Positions 18,441 through 28,935 of a stretch of 64,000 nucleotides of DNA are shown piece by piece. A program made the position numbers and the translations under genes. The stretch is from Chlorobaculum limnaeum (lineage in GTDB: Bacteria; Bacteroidota; Chlorobiia; Chlorobiales; Chlorobiaceae). The notes below the pieces were generated by a model, which had not been told where the DNA came from, did not search any database, and saw nothing but the letters and a program-made list of their open reading frames with translations. Numbering within the stretch: position 1 is the stretch's first letter; every line of letters starts with the position of its first letter. The DNA is taken from positions 2,250,001-2,314,000 of the forward strand of contig NZ_CP017305.1 of NCBI RefSeq assembly GCF_001747405.1, in the 5' to 3' direction.

Positions 18441-19067
18441 TCACAGCACTCCGCTCTCGCCGATGCCGTCGAGCATGAACTGCACGGCGAGCGCCGCGAG
18501 GAGAAGACCGGCCATGCGGCTGATGACGTGCAGGCCGGTCACGCCGAGTACCCGCTGCACGCCCGAGGCCGCCATGAAGAGCAAGAGGGTCACGCAAAGC
18601 ACGGCCATCATGCCGACAATAACCGCGAACTGTTCAAGAGGATGCCCTTTCGCACCCGCCATCAGGAGCACCGCCGCGCCGGTCGATGCCGGACCGGCAA
18701 TCAGCGGCATGGCCAGCGGAAACACGGCAATATCCTTCTTCTGCATCGCCTCCATCGTCTCCTTCTCGGATGAACGCAACTCGCCGCCATTCCTGCCAAA
18801 CACCATCGAAATGGCCAGAACCAGAAGCAGAATGCCGCCTGAAATCCTGAGCGCGGCCAGCGAAATGCCGAGCCAGCCAAGCAGCGTCATGCCGCCGAAA
18901 GCAAAAAAGAAGAGAATTCCGGAGGCGATCGAAACCGCCCTGACCGCGAGCAATCGTCGTTCGCCCGCGGCATGATATGGCGTGAGGGCAGCAAAAATCG
19001 CCGCCAGATCGACCGGGCCTATGGTGGCGAAAAAGGTGGCGAACGATAGTATGATTGTCCTGAACAT
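18441..19067 (-). CDS. MarC family integral membrane protein
   Basis: A 208-residue membrane protein with about six hydrophobic helices. The N-terminus ([25 protein letters not shown]) and ..[13 protein letters not shown] are typical of the MarC/UPF0056 family. Its function is unsettled, and it is no longer thought to be a multidrug efflux pump. It is separate from its neighbours; the leader on the minus strand (19068-19209) shows nothing distinctive. Confidence 0.85.
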   Translation of the reverse strand: MFRTIILSFATFFATIGPVDLAAIFAALTPYHAAGERRLLAVRAVSIASGILFFFAFGGMTLLGWLGISLAALRISGGILLLVLAISMVFGRNGGELRSSEKETMEAMQKKDIAVFPLAMPLIAGPASTGAAVLLMAGAKGHPLEQFAVIVGMMAVLCVTLLLFMAASGVQRVLGVTGLHVISRMAGLLLAALAVQFMLDGIGESGVL

Positions 19068-19209
19068 GGCTCCGGCACCGGCAAAGGTTCACAAACGGGA
19101 ATCTGTTACCGGAACAACCGCAGCGCAGCAAATGTTTCTCGCGCTGCAATCAGGGACTGAAAGGACAAGCAGGGTGAATACAGGGCAAACACGCAGATTC
19201 GCCCCCGCA

Positions 19210-20007
19210 TTATCCATTATCCATTGCCATTCCGGCCATCAGGATCCCCGCTGAAACGGAGGCGTTGAGGGATTCCACGGCGGGGCGGGTTCCGGCGTGG
19301 GGGATGAGAAGGCGGCGGTTGGCGAGGGCAAGCACGTCGACGCTGATGCCGTTGGCTTCGTTGCCGATGACGAGCACCCGGCGGGCGGGCCATGCCGGGA
19401 AATCGCGATAATCGCACCCGTCGAGCGCGGCGGCGGCTACCGCGAAGCCGTCGGCTTGCAGGCGCTTCAGCGCTCCGGCGAGGTCGGGCGCGTCGATGAT
19501 GCGGAGCGCGAAGATGCTGCCCGCGGTCGATCTGACCGTTTTCGCGTTGAACGGATCGGCGGTGCCGCGCCCGCAGATGACCGCCTCCGCGCCGAACCAG
19601 GCCGCCGTGCGGATGATCGTGCCGACGTTGCCCGGATCCTGCACGTCGTCGAGCGCCACCACGAACGAACGAGCGGCTGGCCGGAACTCGCCACTCTCCG
19701 GCTTCCGAAACGCCGCAACCACGCCCTGCGGCGAGGTGGTCTGGGCGAGACGTTTGAACTCATCCGGACCGGCAAGCCACACCTTCCCGGCGAAACGCTT
19801 CAGGCCGTCGAACTGACCCGCCGCATTTTCGTCGAGCACAAGCGCGTGCAGCATCGAGGGGTCGGGCAGGCTCTGGAGCAGCTCGCTCACCGTGCGCAAC
19901 CCTTCGGCCAGGAACAGCCCCTCGCCATCGCGATGCTTCTTCTGCCCGAGCCGCGCGAGCCGCCCAAGCATCGCCTTGCTCAGCGGCGAAAATGATTCGC
20001 GCATCAT
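19210..20007 (-). CDS. TrmH/SpoU family RNA 2'-O-methyltransferase
   Basis: A 265-residue SPOUT enzyme transferring methyl from SAM to a ribose 2'-OH of rRNA or tRNA. The three SpoU motifs are visible: ALDDVQDPGNVGTIIRTA, VLVIGNEANGIS, and IPHAGTRPAVESLNASVSAGIL. An N-terminal substrate-binding domain (LFLAEGLRTVSELL) is present as in RlmB/TsnR-type proteins. It overlaps the upstream gene by 4 bp (ATGA). The target nucleotide is undetermined. Confidence 0.9.
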   Translation of the reverse strand: MMRESFSPLSKAMLGRLARLGQKKHRDGEGLFLAEGLRTVSELLQSLPDPSMLHALVLDENAAGQFDGLKRFAGKVWLAGPDEFKRLAQTTSPQGVVAAFRKPESGEFRPAARSFVVALDDVQDPGNVGTIIRTAAWFGAEAVICGRGTADPFNAKTVRSTAGSIFALRIIDAPDLAGALKRLQADGFAVAAAALDGCDYRDFPAWPARRVLVIGNEANGISVDVLALANRRLLIPHAGTRPAVESLNASVSAGILMAGMAMDNG

Positions 20008-20789
20008 TTCTTCACCGACCGTTTGAAGCGCTCCATGACCGCTTTCGGATCGTGCGAGAATTCGGTCGGCGGCGTGCCCGGCTGGGACGAAAGATCGCCC
20101 TCATCGAGGCCGACCGAAAAGTTGCCCGATTCATGTTCGCCCACAGACGCATCGGGTTCGCTCATGCAGCGCTTGATATAATCGTCGAACGACTCCTTGT
20201 CGATGGAGAGCGACAGGGGTGGCGCTTCATCGCTTTTGGCCTCGCCTTGCGCCGAAACCATCTCGACCACGATGGCCAGCACTCGCTCGCGGGTGACGCC
20301 GCTCATGCCGATTTTGCTGACCATCGACGCAAAGGCAGAGTCGTCCATCGCCTCGATGGTTTCGCGCAGAGCGGCGAGTCCGCCAGCCATGCCCGCATAG
20401 GCGGTGACGGCGGATTTCAGCTCCGCGTCGTCGGGAACCCGTTCCTTCGGGGCGCTCGATGATGGGGGTGCCGGTGATTTCGTGGATTTATGCTTGCGCG
20501 CGCCACGTCCGAGAAACTCCTCGTCGATCTCGTAGTCGTCGAGCAGATTGCCCGCGAGCCCGCCGCGCCTGGCCCGCGCGCGCCGCTCCGAGACGCTCTC
20601 CACCACATCGCGCCGCCCCTCCGAAAGGTTTCGCAGCCCGAACAGCAAGCCGACGAGACCGGCATAGAGCGAAAGCAGCAGCACCATCCAGGCCGGATCG
20701 AAACCGCCAAGCGCGGCAATCACAAGTTCAGCGGCGATGAAGAGAACGGAGAGAGCGGCCAGCAAACCGGCGGTGAGGCGTTGGTTCAT
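20004..20789 (-). CDS. Hypothetical membrane-anchored protein
   Basis: A 261-residue protein of unknown function. Two hydrophobic segments occupy residues ~7-60 (LTAGLLAALSVLFIAAELVIA; WMVLLLSLYAGLVGLLFG). A basic stretch (RRARARRG) and a low-complexity Lys/Ser/Pro region follow, then a helical C-terminal part with acidic patches. It overlaps the SpoU methyltransferase gene by 4 bp and is probably co-translated with it. It is likely restricted to Chlorobi; I recognise no domain. Confidence 0.6.
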   Translation of the reverse strand: MNQRLTAGLLAALSVLFIAAELVIAALGGFDPAWMVLLLSLYAGLVGLLFGLRNLSEGRRDVVESVSERRARARRGGLAGNLLDDYEIDEEFLGRGARKHKSTKSPAPPSSSAPKERVPDDAELKSAVTAYAGMAGGLAALRETIEAMDDSAFASMVSKIGMSGVTRERVLAIVVEMVSAQGEAKSDEAPPLSLSIDKESFDDYIKRCMSEPDASVGEHESGNFSVGLDEGDLSSQPGTPPTEFSHDPKAVMERFKRSVKK

Positions 20790-20853
20790 ATCGTCAAATC
20801 AGTTGTTATATTTTGACCACTAAAGTAACGAATAATTCGCTTTTCGCCCCGAC

Positions 20854-22089
20854 ATGCACACCAAGCCTGAACTGATCTCGCCCGCTGGCGACTGGACTTC
20901 GATGCGAGCTGCCCTCGACGCCGGGGCGGACGCCATCTATTTCGGCGCCGAGGGGTTCAACATGCGGGCGGCGAGCAAGGGCTTTTCGCCGGGCGACTTC
21001 GGCGGCATCGCGCGGCTCTGCCGGAGCCACGGCGCGAAAGCGTACCTCGCGCTGAACTCGGTGATCTACGACTCGGAACTCGGCAAAGTGGACAAGACCG
21101 TTGCCGCCGCCAAAGCCGCCGGACTCGACGCCGTGATCTGCTGGGACATGGCGGTCGTCGAGGCGTGCCGCCGCCACCGGATGCCGATCCACCTCTCGAC
21201 GCAGGCCTCGGTGAGCAACATCGACGCGCTCCGCTTCTACGCTTCGTTCGGCGCACGGATGATCGTGCTCGCCCGAGAACTCACGCTCGACCAGACGGCG
21301 GCGATCACCAGGCAGATCGAGGCCGAGGCGCTTCCGGTCACAGTCGAAAGCTTCGTGCACGGCGCGATGTGCGTGGCGGTCTCCGGGCGCTGCTTCCTCT
21401 CGCAGGAGCTGTTCGGGCGCTCGGCCAATCGCGGCGAGTGCGTGCAGCCCTGCCGCCGCGCCTACCGCATCGCCGACGTCGAGGAGGGGTTCGAACTCGA
21501 ACTCGGTTCGGACTACGTGATGAGTCCGAAAGACCTCTGTGCCATCGGCTTTCTCGACCGGCTCTTCGACGCGGGCATCGGCGCGTTCAAGATCGAGGGG
21601 CGCAACCGCAGCCCGGAGTATGTCGCCACCACCACCGCCGCCTACCGCAAAGCCATCGACTTCATCGCCGCGCATCGGGGCGACGGGGATTTTGCCGAGA
21701 CGTACGGCAAGCTTGCCAGGGAGCTGGAAGAGGAGCTGAAAAAAGTCTATAACCGGGGCTTCTCGAAAGGCTTTTTCTTCGGCAAACCGGCGGACGCCTG
21801 GGCGCGAACGTCGGGATCGGTGGCGACCGAAACGAAAAGCTACGTCGGCGTCGTGCGCAAATACTTCCCGAAAGCGGGCGTGGCCGAAATCCTCGTGCAT
21901 GGCCCAAGCATCGAATCAGGCGAGACGCTCTCGATCCAGGGCCCGGCGACCGGCCTCGTCACCGTGCCGTATGCCGAACTGCATCTCGACGGCGCTCCGG
22001 CTCAGCGGATCGAACAGGGAGAGCTGTTTTCGGTCAAATGCGACCGCGTCCGCAAAAACGACAAAGTGTATGTTTTGTTAAAAAATTAA
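20854..22089 (+). CDS. Peptidase U32 family protein (TrhP/RlhA-like)
   Basis: A 411-residue U32 protein. The signature [21 protein letters not shown], followed by [13 protein letters not shown], supplies the four cysteines used in this family. The N-terminal barrel begins [26 protein letters not shown]. Members such as TrhP, RlhA and UbiU use a prephenate-dependent or Fe-S mechanism to hydroxylate RNA or ubiquinone rather than act as peptidases; the C-terminal beta domain here favours the TrhP-like tRNA group. It stands about 110 bp upstream of the hydrogenase operon but is probably separate. Confidence 0.85.
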   Translation: MHTKPELISPAGDWTSMRAALDAGADAIYFGAEGFNMRAASKGFSPGDFGGIARLCRSHGAKAYLALNSVIYDSELGKVDKTVAAAKAAGLDAVICWDMAVVEACRRHRMPIHLSTQASVSNIDALRFYASFGARMIVLARELTLDQTAAITRQIEAEALPVTVESFVHGAMCVAVSGRCFLSQELFGRSANRGECVQPCRRAYRIADVEEGFELELGSDYVMSPKDLCAIGFLDRLFDAGIGAFKIEGRNRSPEYVATTTAAYRKAIDFIAAHRGDGDFAETYGKLARELEEELKKVYNRGFSKGFFFGKPADAWARTSGSVATETKSYVGVVRKYFPKAGVAEILVHGPSIESGETLSIQGPATGLVTVPYAELHLDGAPAQRIEQGELFSVKCDRVRKNDKVYVLLKN

Positions 22090-22198
22090 CAAGTCATCCA
22101 TTCCCCCTTTTCCTCTTTTGCGTATCTTTGTAGTGATGCGGCCAGCCGGGCTGGCAGCTCGTCACCAACGGGCGCATTGCCCAAACCGGAGACAGCGA

Positions 22199-23278
22199 AT
22201 GATTTACAAAGTCATCACCAAACCGGAATTCAGGGCTTTCGTCGATGCCCTGGTCCGGGCGAACACCTCCTACGGGCCGCGCCAGGTCGATACCGGCCGC
22301 GATTGCGAACCAATCTACCAGTTCATGCCGGTCTCGTCGGCAAGCGATATCGCCTTCGACTACACCGTCACCACCTCCTCGGCCAAACATCTCATCATGC
22401 CATTCCGCGAAGAGCTGTCGAAGTTCAGCTTCCGCGATGGCGACTGGGATCAGGAGGTGCACTACAACGCGCCGCCCATCGTGCTCTTCGGCCTGCGCCC
22501 GTGCGACATCAACGCCATCAACCTCCTCGACGAGGTGATGCTCAAGGGAGCGTATCCGTCGCCCTACTACCTGGCGCGGCGCAAGAACACCTTCATCATC
22601 GGCATGGATCACCTGCCGCTGCCGGACTGCTTCTGCAAATCAATGAACCGGCACACGACCGACCACGGCTTCAACCTCTTCGCCTCGGACATCGGCGACC
22701 GCTATTTCCTGTCGATCAACTCCTCGAAAGCCTACAACTTCCTCAAGGAGTTCGAGACAGCCGACCCGACCGAAGAGGACGACTGCCTGCTCATCGAACG
22801 GCGGAAGCTCATCAAGCAGAGCTTCAAAACCAACGTGGAGGTGACCGGCCTGCCGATGTTCCTCGACCTGGAGTTCGACTCGCCAATCTGGGAGAAGTGG
22901 GGCGACAAGTGCCTGAACTGCGGTTCATGCGCGATGGTCTGCCCGACCTGCTATTGCTACAACGTCGAAGAGCACTTCGAAACTGACCTCGAAAGCTCCA
23001 GCAAGCAGCGGCGACTCTACTCGTGCAACCTGGTCGATTTCGCCCAGGTGACCGGCGGGCACAACTTCAGGCCGCGCAACGGCGACCGGCTCAAGTACCG
23101 CTACTATCATCACTACCGCGGCTTCGCGGTCAACGACAACCAGCAGATCTGCGTCGGCTGCAACCGCTGCGGACGAACCTGCCTGGCGAGCATCAATCCA
23201 AAGGACGTCATCAATGACCTCAGACTGGAAAAAGAATCATGCATGACCTGCGTTTCTCCATCCCCGGAGAAGATCTGA
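22199..23278 (+). CDS. hydB: Sulfhydrogenase (group 3b [NiFe] hydrogenase) beta subunit, 4Fe-4S protein
   Basis: An electron-transfer subunit of cytoplasmic NADP-linked [NiFe] hydrogenase/sulfur reductase. The 359-residue protein has two ferredoxin-type clusters near the C-terminus ([16 protein letters not shown] and [12 protein letters not shown]) and an upstream FGLRPCDI motif typical of HydB/AsrA. The ATG at 22199 is chosen for its GGAG nine bases upstream. It is the first gene of hydBGDA and overlaps hydG by 40 bp. A possible Bacteroidota-like promoter element (TATCTTTG) lies near 22123. Confidence 0.9.
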   Translation: MIYKVITKPEFRAFVDALVRANTSYGPRQVDTGRDCEPIYQFMPVSSASDIAFDYTVTTSSAKHLIMPFREELSKFSFRDGDWDQEVHYNAPPIVLFGLRPCDINAINLLDEVMLKGAYPSPYYLARRKNTFIIGMDHLPLPDCFCKSMNRHTTDHGFNLFASDIGDRYFLSINSSKAYNFLKEFETADPTEEDDCLLIERRKLIKQSFKTNVEVTGLPMFLDLEFDSPIWEKWGDKCLNCGSCAMVCPTCYCYNVEEHFETDLESSSKQRRLYSCNLVDFAQVTGGHNFRPRNGDRLKYRYYHHYRGFAVNDNQQICVGCNRCGRTCLASINPKDVINDLRLEKESCMTCVSPSPEKI

Positions 23279-24156
23279 ACCGCGAACCGTTTACCAACGC
23301 GAGTCCCGATTTCAGCAAGAAATCGGCGCTCATGGTGACTGACCACGGCTACAAGTGCCGCATCACCAACATCGTGCCGCTTTCGGAGCATGAGCGACTC
23401 TTCCAGCTCCGCATCGTCGATCCGCGCGAGCGCGAGCTGTTCGCCTTCAGGCCGGGCCAGTTCCTGATGCTCGAAGTGCCCGGCTACGGCGAAGCGCCGA
23501 TCTCGATTTCGAGCGCCACGAGCAACCGCGAGTTCATCGAGCTGTGCATCCGCAAGGCGGGCCACGTCACCTCGGCGCTGTACGAAGCGCGTCCCGGAGC
23601 CTTCGTGGCCGTCCGCGGGCCGTTCGGCACCTCGTTCCCGATGGAGTCGATGCAGGACTCGGACGTGCTGCTCATCGCGGGCGGCCTCGGCATCGCGCCC
23701 TTGCGCGCGCCGCTTTACTGGATCAAGGATCACCGCGACCACTACCGCAACGTGCGCTTTCTGTACGGCGCGAAAGAGGCCTCGCAACTGCTCTTCACCT
23801 ACCAGTTCGAGGAGTGGAAAACCGTCAGCCACATCGATTTGCACACCATCGTCGAAAAGCCGGACGGGCAGTGGAGAGGCCATACCGGCATGATCACCTC
23901 GCTGTTCGATGACATTGCCATCGATCCGAAAAACACCTGGGCAATCGTCTGCGGGCCGCCGGTGATGTTCAAGTCCGTCTGCACCCATCTCGACAAGCTC
24001 GGCATTCCGATGAACCGGATGTTCGTGTCGCTCGAACGCAGGATGCACTGCGGCATGGGCAAGTGCTGCCGCTGCATGGTCGGCTCGACCTTCACCTGCC
24101 TCGACGGCCCGGTGTTCGACTACTGGAGCGTCATCAATCTCAAGGAAGCGATTTAA
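23239..24156 (+). CDS. hydG: Sulfhydrogenase gamma subunit (FAD/NAD(P)-binding reductase)
   Basis: A 305-residue diaphorase subunit passing electrons between NAD(P)H and the hydrogenase. The FAD-binding beta-barrel has [13 protein letters not shown] and APISISSA; the nucleotide-binding part has [15 protein letters not shown] and [13 protein letters not shown]-terminal cysteine motif ([14 protein letters not shown]...TCLDGPVF) should bind a [2Fe-2S] cluster. It is in a tight operon: 40-bp overlap with hydB, 9 bp before hydD. Confidence 0.9.
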   Translation: MHDLRFSIPGEDLNREPFTNASPDFSKKSALMVTDHGYKCRITNIVPLSEHERLFQLRIVDPRERELFAFRPGQFLMLEVPGYGEAPISISSATSNREFIELCIRKAGHVTSALYEARPGAFVAVRGPFGTSFPMESMQDSDVLLIAGGLGIAPLRAPLYWIKDHRDHYRNVRFLYGAKEASQLLFTYQFEEWKTVSHIDLHTIVEKPDGQWRGHTGMITSLFDDIAIDPKNTWAIVCGPPVMFKSVCTHLDKLGIPMNRMFVSLERRMHCGMGKCCRCMVGSTFTCLDGPVFDYWSVINLKEAI

Positions 24157-24165
24157 GGATTGAGT

Positions 24166-24933
24166 ATGAACCACCTCGGATTCGACACGGAAAAGCTGAA
24201 AATCGGCTCCTTCGACTTCACCTGCTGCGAAGGCTGCCAGCTCCAGCTCGCCAACAAGGAAGCGACACTGCCTGAGTTCCTCGCGCTGCTCGACATCAGG
24301 AACTTCCGCGAAATCTCCTCGGAGCGGCTCGACGACTACGACATCGCTCTCGTCGAGGGGAGCATCACGCGAAGCGACGAGGTCGAGCGGCTCAAAGCGA
24401 TCCGCGCCCAGGCCAAAGTGCTCGTCGCCTACGGTACCTGCGCCTGCTTCGGGGGCATGAATGCGCAGAAGAACAAGTTCCCGAAAGAGGAGTGCATCCG
24501 CACGGTCTATGGCGACAAGGAGATCGACACGATGCAGGAGTCGCACAAGATCAGCGACTTCGTGACCGTCGATTACTCGATTCCCGGCTGCCCGGTCAAC
24601 AAGGAGGAGGTCGAGCGCATCGTGGTGAGCATCGCCACCCGCTCGCCCATCGGCCTGCCGAAGTACCCGGTGTGCGTGGAGTGCAAGCAGCGGCTCAACA
24701 CCTGCCTGTTCGACCTCGGTGAGGTGTGCCTCGGCCCGATCTCACGCGCGGGTTGCGACGCGGTCTGCCCCTCCGGCAAGACCCCATGCCTCGGCTGCCG
24801 CGGCCCGGCGGACGACATCAACTACGCTTCGTTCACGGATCTGGTGCGCGACAAGGGACTCAGCACGGAGGAGATGAGGGAAAAGCTCGCATTTTACAAC
24901 GGTTTCACAGAGTATCTGAACCATGAAGGTTGA
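24166..24933 (+). CDS. hydD: Sulfhydrogenase delta subunit ([NiFe] hydrogenase small subunit)
   Basis: A 255-residue small subunit carrying the Fe-S relay to the active site. The proximal cluster ligands are [20 protein letters not shown] and PGCPVN; further cysteines follow in [11 protein letters not shown] and [23 protein letters not shown]. There is no Tat signal, consistent with a cytoplasmic group 3 enzyme. The ATG at 24166 is preceded by AAGGA; an in-frame TTG at 24160 is less likely. It overlaps hydA by 11 bp. Confidence 0.9.
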   Translation: MNHLGFDTEKLKIGSFDFTCCEGCQLQLANKEATLPEFLALLDIRNFREISSERLDDYDIALVEGSITRSDEVERLKAIRAQAKVLVAYGTCACFGGMNAQKNKFPKEECIRTVYGDKEIDTMQESHKISDFVTVDYSIPGCPVNKEEVERIVVSIATRSPIGLPKYPVCVECKQRLNTCLFDLGEVCLGPISRAGCDAVCPSGKTPCLGCRGPADDINYASFTDLVRDKGLSTEEMREKLAFYNGFTEYLNHEG

Positions 24934-26197
24934 TTTCAACATTGACATCCACCACCTGCCGAGGGTCGAGGGGCACGGCGATATTCGCATTTCGGTGAGG
25001 GACGGCAAACTCGCCGACGCCAAATGGGCGGTGGTCGAGACGCCGCGCTTCTTCGAAGTGATGGTCAAGGGACTCAGCGCCGAGCGGGTGCCGTTCCTCA
25101 CCTCGCGCATCTGCGGCATCTGCTCGATCAGCCATTCGCTGGCCAGCATCCGCTCGCTCGAACGCGCCATGCAGATCACGCCGCCCGAAACGGCGCGCGT
25201 CATCCGCCTGCTCGCCATGCACGGCGAAACGCTGCAAAGCCACGCGCTGCACCTCTTCTTCCTCGCCGCGCCGGACTTTGCGGGCACGCCGAGCGTCGTG
25301 CCGCTCTTGCAGTCGCACCCGGAGGTGGTCGAGGCGGGCCTGATGCTCAAGGAGCTTGGCAACGAACTGAGCATCGCTACCTGCGGACGCGCCACGCACC
25401 CGGTCAGCCTCGTGCTTGGCGGCGTCAGCAAGGCCCCGTCGAAGCAGCGCCTCGCCGAAATCAGGCGGATGAATGTCGAACGCCGCGCGATGCTCGACCG
25501 CGCCAGCGACTTTTTCATGACGCTCCGGATTCCGGAGTTCGTGCGCGAAACCGAGTTTATCTCCCTGCGCGACGGCGAGAGCTACCCCTACATCGGCGGC
25601 AACCTCGTCTCGACCGACGGCGTCGTGCGCGACGAGAACGACTATCTGCTGATGACCAACGAATACACGGTCGATTTCTCGACCTCCAAGTTCACGAGAG
25701 TCAGCCGCGAGTCGTCAGCCGCCGGGGCGCTGGCGAGGTTCAACAATAACTTCGACCAGCTCCATCCGCGAGCTAAGGAAGCCGCCGCCGCCTTCGGCCT
25801 CCAGCCGGTCTGCCACAACCCCTTCATGAACAATGTCGCCCAGCTCGTCGAGTGCCACCACATCGTCGCCAGCACCGAAGCGATCATCGACCAACTGCTC
25901 GACGACGATTTGAAGGACATCCGCACCAGCTACAAACCCCGCGCCGGAGCCGCCACCGGAGCCGTCGAAGCGCCGCGAGGCGTACTCTACCACTACATGG
26001 AAACGGATGAGAACGGCAAAGTGGTCAAAGCCGACTGCATCATCCCGACCACGCAGAACAACGCCAACATACACCACGACCTCCACGCCCTCGCCGAACA
26101 GGCGTTGGCCGAAGGCAAGGGGGAAAAAGAGGTTGAAAAGCTCTGTGAAATGCTGGTACGGTCATATGACCCGTGCATTTCGTGTTCGGTGCATTGA
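24923..26197 (+). CDS. hydA: Sulfhydrogenase alpha subunit ([NiFe] hydrogenase large subunit)
   Basis: The catalytic subunit: reversible H2 oxidation or H+ reduction, possibly sulfur or polysulfide reduction. Its 424 residues include the NiFe ligand motifs RICGIC (C64, C67) and DPCISCSVH (C418, C421). The N-terminal [12 protein letters not shown] is canonical. The protein stops exactly at the terminal His of DPCxxCxxH, so there is no C-terminal peptide for a maturation endopeptidase to remove. It is last in the hydBGDA operon. No hyp maturation genes are in the window. Confidence 0.93.
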   Translation: MKVDFNIDIHHLPRVEGHGDIRISVRDGKLADAKWAVVETPRFFEVMVKGLSAERVPFLTSRICGICSISHSLASIRSLERAMQITPPETARVIRLLAMHGETLQSHALHLFFLAAPDFAGTPSVVPLLQSHPEVVEAGLMLKELGNELSIATCGRATHPVSLVLGGVSKAPSKQRLAEIRRMNVERRAMLDRASDFFMTLRIPEFVRETEFISLRDGESYPYIGGNLVSTDGVVRDENDYLLMTNEYTVDFSTSKFTRVSRESSAAGALARFNNNFDQLHPRAKEAAAAFGLQPVCHNPFMNNVAQLVECHHIVASTEAIIDQLLDDDLKDIRTSYKPRAGAATGAVEAPRGVLYHYMETDENGKVVKADCIIPTTQNNANIHHDLHALAEQALAEGKGEKEVEKLCEMLVRSYDPCISCSVH

Positions 26198-26224
26198 GTC
26201 ATTCAAGATAAAATGACGGATATA

Positions 26225-26326
26225 CGTCATCGCGAGTCCCGACCTGTCGGGACGTGGCGATCCATCTTGAACGGCCTACACTGATCCCGCATGGATTGCC
26301 ACGCCGCTTTGCGGCTCGCAATGACG
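26225..26326. repeat. Dispersed inverted repeat, CGTCATCGCGAG...CTCGCAATGACG
   Basis: About 100 bp with imperfect inverted ends and internal GGCGATCCAT/ATGGATTGCC pairing. A second, partial copy (CGTCATCGCGAGGCCCGAC...GGCGATCCAT) lies at 26368-26411. It is a non-coding intergenic element family. Confidence 0.7.
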
Positions 26327-26404
26327 AAAAAAACATTGATATGAAATCAGAACACACAGCACTCCCTCGTCATCGCGAGGCCCGACTTGTCGGGATGTGG
26401 CGAT

Positions 26405-26552
26405 CCATATTTATTACTCCGGCGATTAAAACTCTTCAAAATAGCCCCGGACTTCAGTCCGGGGTATGCGGATAACGCAAAATAAATCCGGGCTTTAGCC
26501 CAATCTCTTCTTGGGGGTGCTTTTGCGATTCATTGTCGCCGGAGTAATAAGG
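26405..26552. repeat. Dispersed palindromic repeat (common unit)
   Basis: A full copy: ATTACTCCGGCGATTAAAACTC, CCCCGGACTTCAGTCCGGGG, GGGCTTTAGCCC, ending CGCCGGAGTAATAAGG. With the neighbouring inverted repeats and the element at 26611-26844, it explains the gene-free stretch 26198-26937. Confidence 0.8.
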
Positions 26553-26610
26553 AATGTTTGCCATTGACACAACAATAGCGGTCTGACGATTTTCCGATGA
26601 TCGACGCCAT

Positions 26611-26844
26611 AAAGAGGCTGTCTTTAATGCCAGAGTGAGTCGTTATTTTGTGCTTTTCTGTTTGTTTTTCCTGTCATTCTGAGTCCGACGCAGTCGGGCG
26701 AAGAATCCAGAAAAGTCACGTAAGGCGCTATAAATTCAACGGTTATAGGCGAATTTGGAAACTGGATTCTTCACTGCGTTCAGAATGACAACCAAAAAAG
26801 GACTCAATTTGACGTAATCGGGTAACTTTTAAGACGGCCTCTTT
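26611..26844. mobile_element. MITE-like element with AAAGAGGCTGTCTT terminal inverted repeats
   Basis: The left end AAAGAGGCTGTCTT and right end AAGACGGCCTCTTT are inverted with one mismatch. They enclose 234 bp that contain copy 2 of the TGTCATTCTGA palindrome (26672-26790). There is no coding capacity. A single-ended remnant of the same terminus occurs at 1691. No target-site duplication is evident. Confidence 0.55.
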
Positions 26845-26846
26845 GG

Positions 26847-27013
26847 CGTTTCTGGGGCTGGATGAAAACGGAAATCCTGCGGCAAAATCCCGCCAATTGT
26901 TTGCTATGCGGTACAAGTTATTTACATTCATATAAATGTGTTAGCTGAAGTACAAGGTAGATTCACCTTTTCCCCACAGCAAATGCCTCACGCAAGCACT
27001 TACATACAGAACG
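26847..27013 (+). pseudogene. Fragment: leader and 5' end of the Xer-like recombinase gene
   Basis: Matches the reverse complement of about 51095-51262, including the leader segment TTGTTTGCTAT.CGGTACAA and TTACATTCATATAAATGTG. The coding start MLAEVQG.FTFSPQQMPHAST is identical except at one residue. Homology stops at about 27013; the frame then runs on for about 50 unrelated codons to a stop at 27169-27171. It is therefore a truncated second copy of the recombinase gene start, facing the opposite way to the longer copy. Confidence 0.85.
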
Positions 27014-27199
27014 CACTCCTTGAATTTTCGAGTGAAATGCCGCTGCTGTCAGGCGATTGCCGGTGCCGCGATTGGGATTTCTCGGTTTTTGATGGAGGGA
27101 TTGGCCCGATGCTAAAGAACTTTAGCATATTGAAAAGCAAGTTGGATGCAAGTATTGAGAACATAGACTGAAAGTAATAGACAATTAAAAAAAAGTCAA

Positions 27200-28915
27200 A
27201 TTTACCTATCCAATATAAAACTCTGGAATTTTAGAAAATTCGGTTCAGATAGCGAATTTGATTTAGATCATCCGAATTTAAATTTAAACCTAAAAAAAGG
27301 TTTGAATGTAATTATTGGTGAAAATGATTCGGGAAAAACAGCCATTATTGATGCTGTAAAACTTGTACTTAAGACGCATAGTTATGAATATATAAGAGTA
27401 GAAGATAAAGACTTTTACGATAGAGCTGAACGTTTCAGAATAGAATTGACTTTTGAGGGGCTGACCCCCGATGAAGGCAAAAACTTTACAGAATGGCTGG
27501 GTTGGACAGGGGCAGGTGAAAATGTAAAACCATTTTTAAAATTGAATTATGATGTAAAACGTAAAATAGATAAGATTTTGCCAAGTGATGTAAAAGCTGG
27601 AGTTGATGAAGACGGTTATTTGCTTACGGCTGAAGCTAAGGAGTATCTGAAAGTAACATATTTAAAGCCTTTACGTGATGCCGAAAACGAGCTGATTGCA
27701 AAACGCAATTCTAGGTTGTCTCAAATTCTTTTGGGGGATGAGGCGTTTAAAGGTAAAGAAAAAGATAATGATTTGGTGCAAATCTTTTCAGATTTAAAAG
27801 GAAAGTTGGAGAAATTTTTTAACGAAAATGATGAGGATGGACACCCTAAAGTAGGTAAAAAAATTAAAGATAAGATTGATGGTTACATAAAAACCTTTTA
27901 CGGAAAAGATTGTGAAACAGAATTTGAAGCGTCGGGAAACGACATCAAAAGCATTCTTGAAAAACTAACGTTGTATTTGAAAGACGAACCGAATCCTGGC
28001 TTAGGAACGTTGAATCGTTTATTTATGGCTGCCGAATTGCTTCACTTAAGTAAATCAAATTGGAGTGGTTTGCGTTTGGGTTTAGTTGAAGAATTGGAAG
28101 CACATTTACACCCACAATCACAAATGCAAGTGATTGAAGCGCTTCAAAAACTTGATAAAATTCAACTCATTCTTACGACACATAGCCCGAATTTAGCGTC
28201 TAAACTCAATCTTGAAAACCTAATTATATGTAATAATGCTAATGCTTTTCCTATGGGCGAAGCGTATACCAAATTAGAGAAAGATAATTACAAGTTTTTA
28301 GAAAAGTTCTTGGATACTACAAAGGCAAATTTGTTTTTTGCCAAAGGTGTGATTTTGGTGGAAGGTTGGGCCGAAGAAATTCTAATTCCGAGCATTGCAA
28401 AAGCAATAGGAATCAATTTGACAGAAAAAGGTGTTTCAGTTGTAAATATTGGCCATACAGGTTTTGATCATTACTCAAAGATTTACTTACGCAAAGAAGA
28501 GCCTCATATGACAATCCCTGTTGCGGTAATCACAGATTCAGACATTAGAGAATATGAAAAGAACGGAGATAATTACATCAAAAAAGATGATCAGACAGTT
28601 AAGCAGGAAACAGTACGTAAAATAGGAGAGATTGACGGTAAAGCTGCACAAAATGTCAAATACTTTCCTGCGTCGAATTGGACTTTAGAATATTCATTAT
28701 TTAAGTCAACGAGATTGAGTATAGTGTTTCAAAACGCAGCAAAAGCCGTTCATACACGAACAGATTGGGATGCTGATTTTGAGAAGTCACTTGCAAAAAA
28801 GCTTATCAACAAAGGGTTAAAAAAGACCGAAATTGCTTATCATATTGCAAACGCAATTGATGAAGATTTGAAAAAAAGAAGAACCGACTATATCAATTTT
28901 AGGGGATGCTGCTGA
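27200..28915 (+). CDS. gajA: OLD-family ATP-dependent endonuclease (GajA-like), damaged ends
   Basis: An ABC-type ATPase with a C-terminal TOPRIM nuclease domain, as in Gabija GajA. Visible are Walker A IIGENDSGKTAIIDA, the signature-like GLRLGLVEELEAHLHPQS with downstream LILTTHSPNL, and TOPRIM motifs GVILVEGWAEE and AVITDSD. The normal N-terminal strand (LSNIKLWNFRKFGS) lies upstream of the first usual start codon, a TTG at 27302. No ATG or GTG exists in this frame, so 27200 (ATT) is only a proposed start. Near 28906 the frame shifts, and the expected tail (DAADAVNYLVNAIKYATGD) continues in another frame to 28964. Very AT-rich; followed by a UvrD-like gene. Confidence 0.75.
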   Translation: MYLSNIKLWNFRKFGSDSEFDLDHPNLNLNLKKGLNVIIGENDSGKTAIIDAVKLVLKTHSYEYIRVEDKDFYDRAERFRIELTFEGLTPDEGKNFTEWLGWTGAGENVKPFLKLNYDVKRKIDKILPSDVKAGVDEDGYLLTAEAKEYLKVTYLKPLRDAENELIAKRNSRLSQILLGDEAFKGKEKDNDLVQIFSDLKGKLEKFFNENDEDGHPKVGKKIKDKIDGYIKTFYGKDCETEFEASGNDIKSILEKLTLYLKDEPNPGLGTLNRLFMAAELLHLSKSNWSGLRLGLVEELEAHLHPQSQMQVIEALQKLDKIQLILTTHSPNLASKLNLENLIICNNANAFPMGEAYTKLEKDNYKFLEKFLDTTKANLFFAKGVILVEGWAEEILIPSIAKAIGINLTEKGVSVVNIGHTGFDHYSKIYLRKEEPHMTIPVAVITDSDIREYEKNGDNYIKKDDQTVKQETVRKIGEIDGKAAQNVKYFPASNWTLEYSLFKSTRLSIVFQNAAKAVHTRTDWDADFEKSLAKKLINKGLKKTEIAYHIANAIDEDLKKRRTDYINFRGCC

Positions 28916-28935
28916 CGCAGTTAATTACCTTGTAA

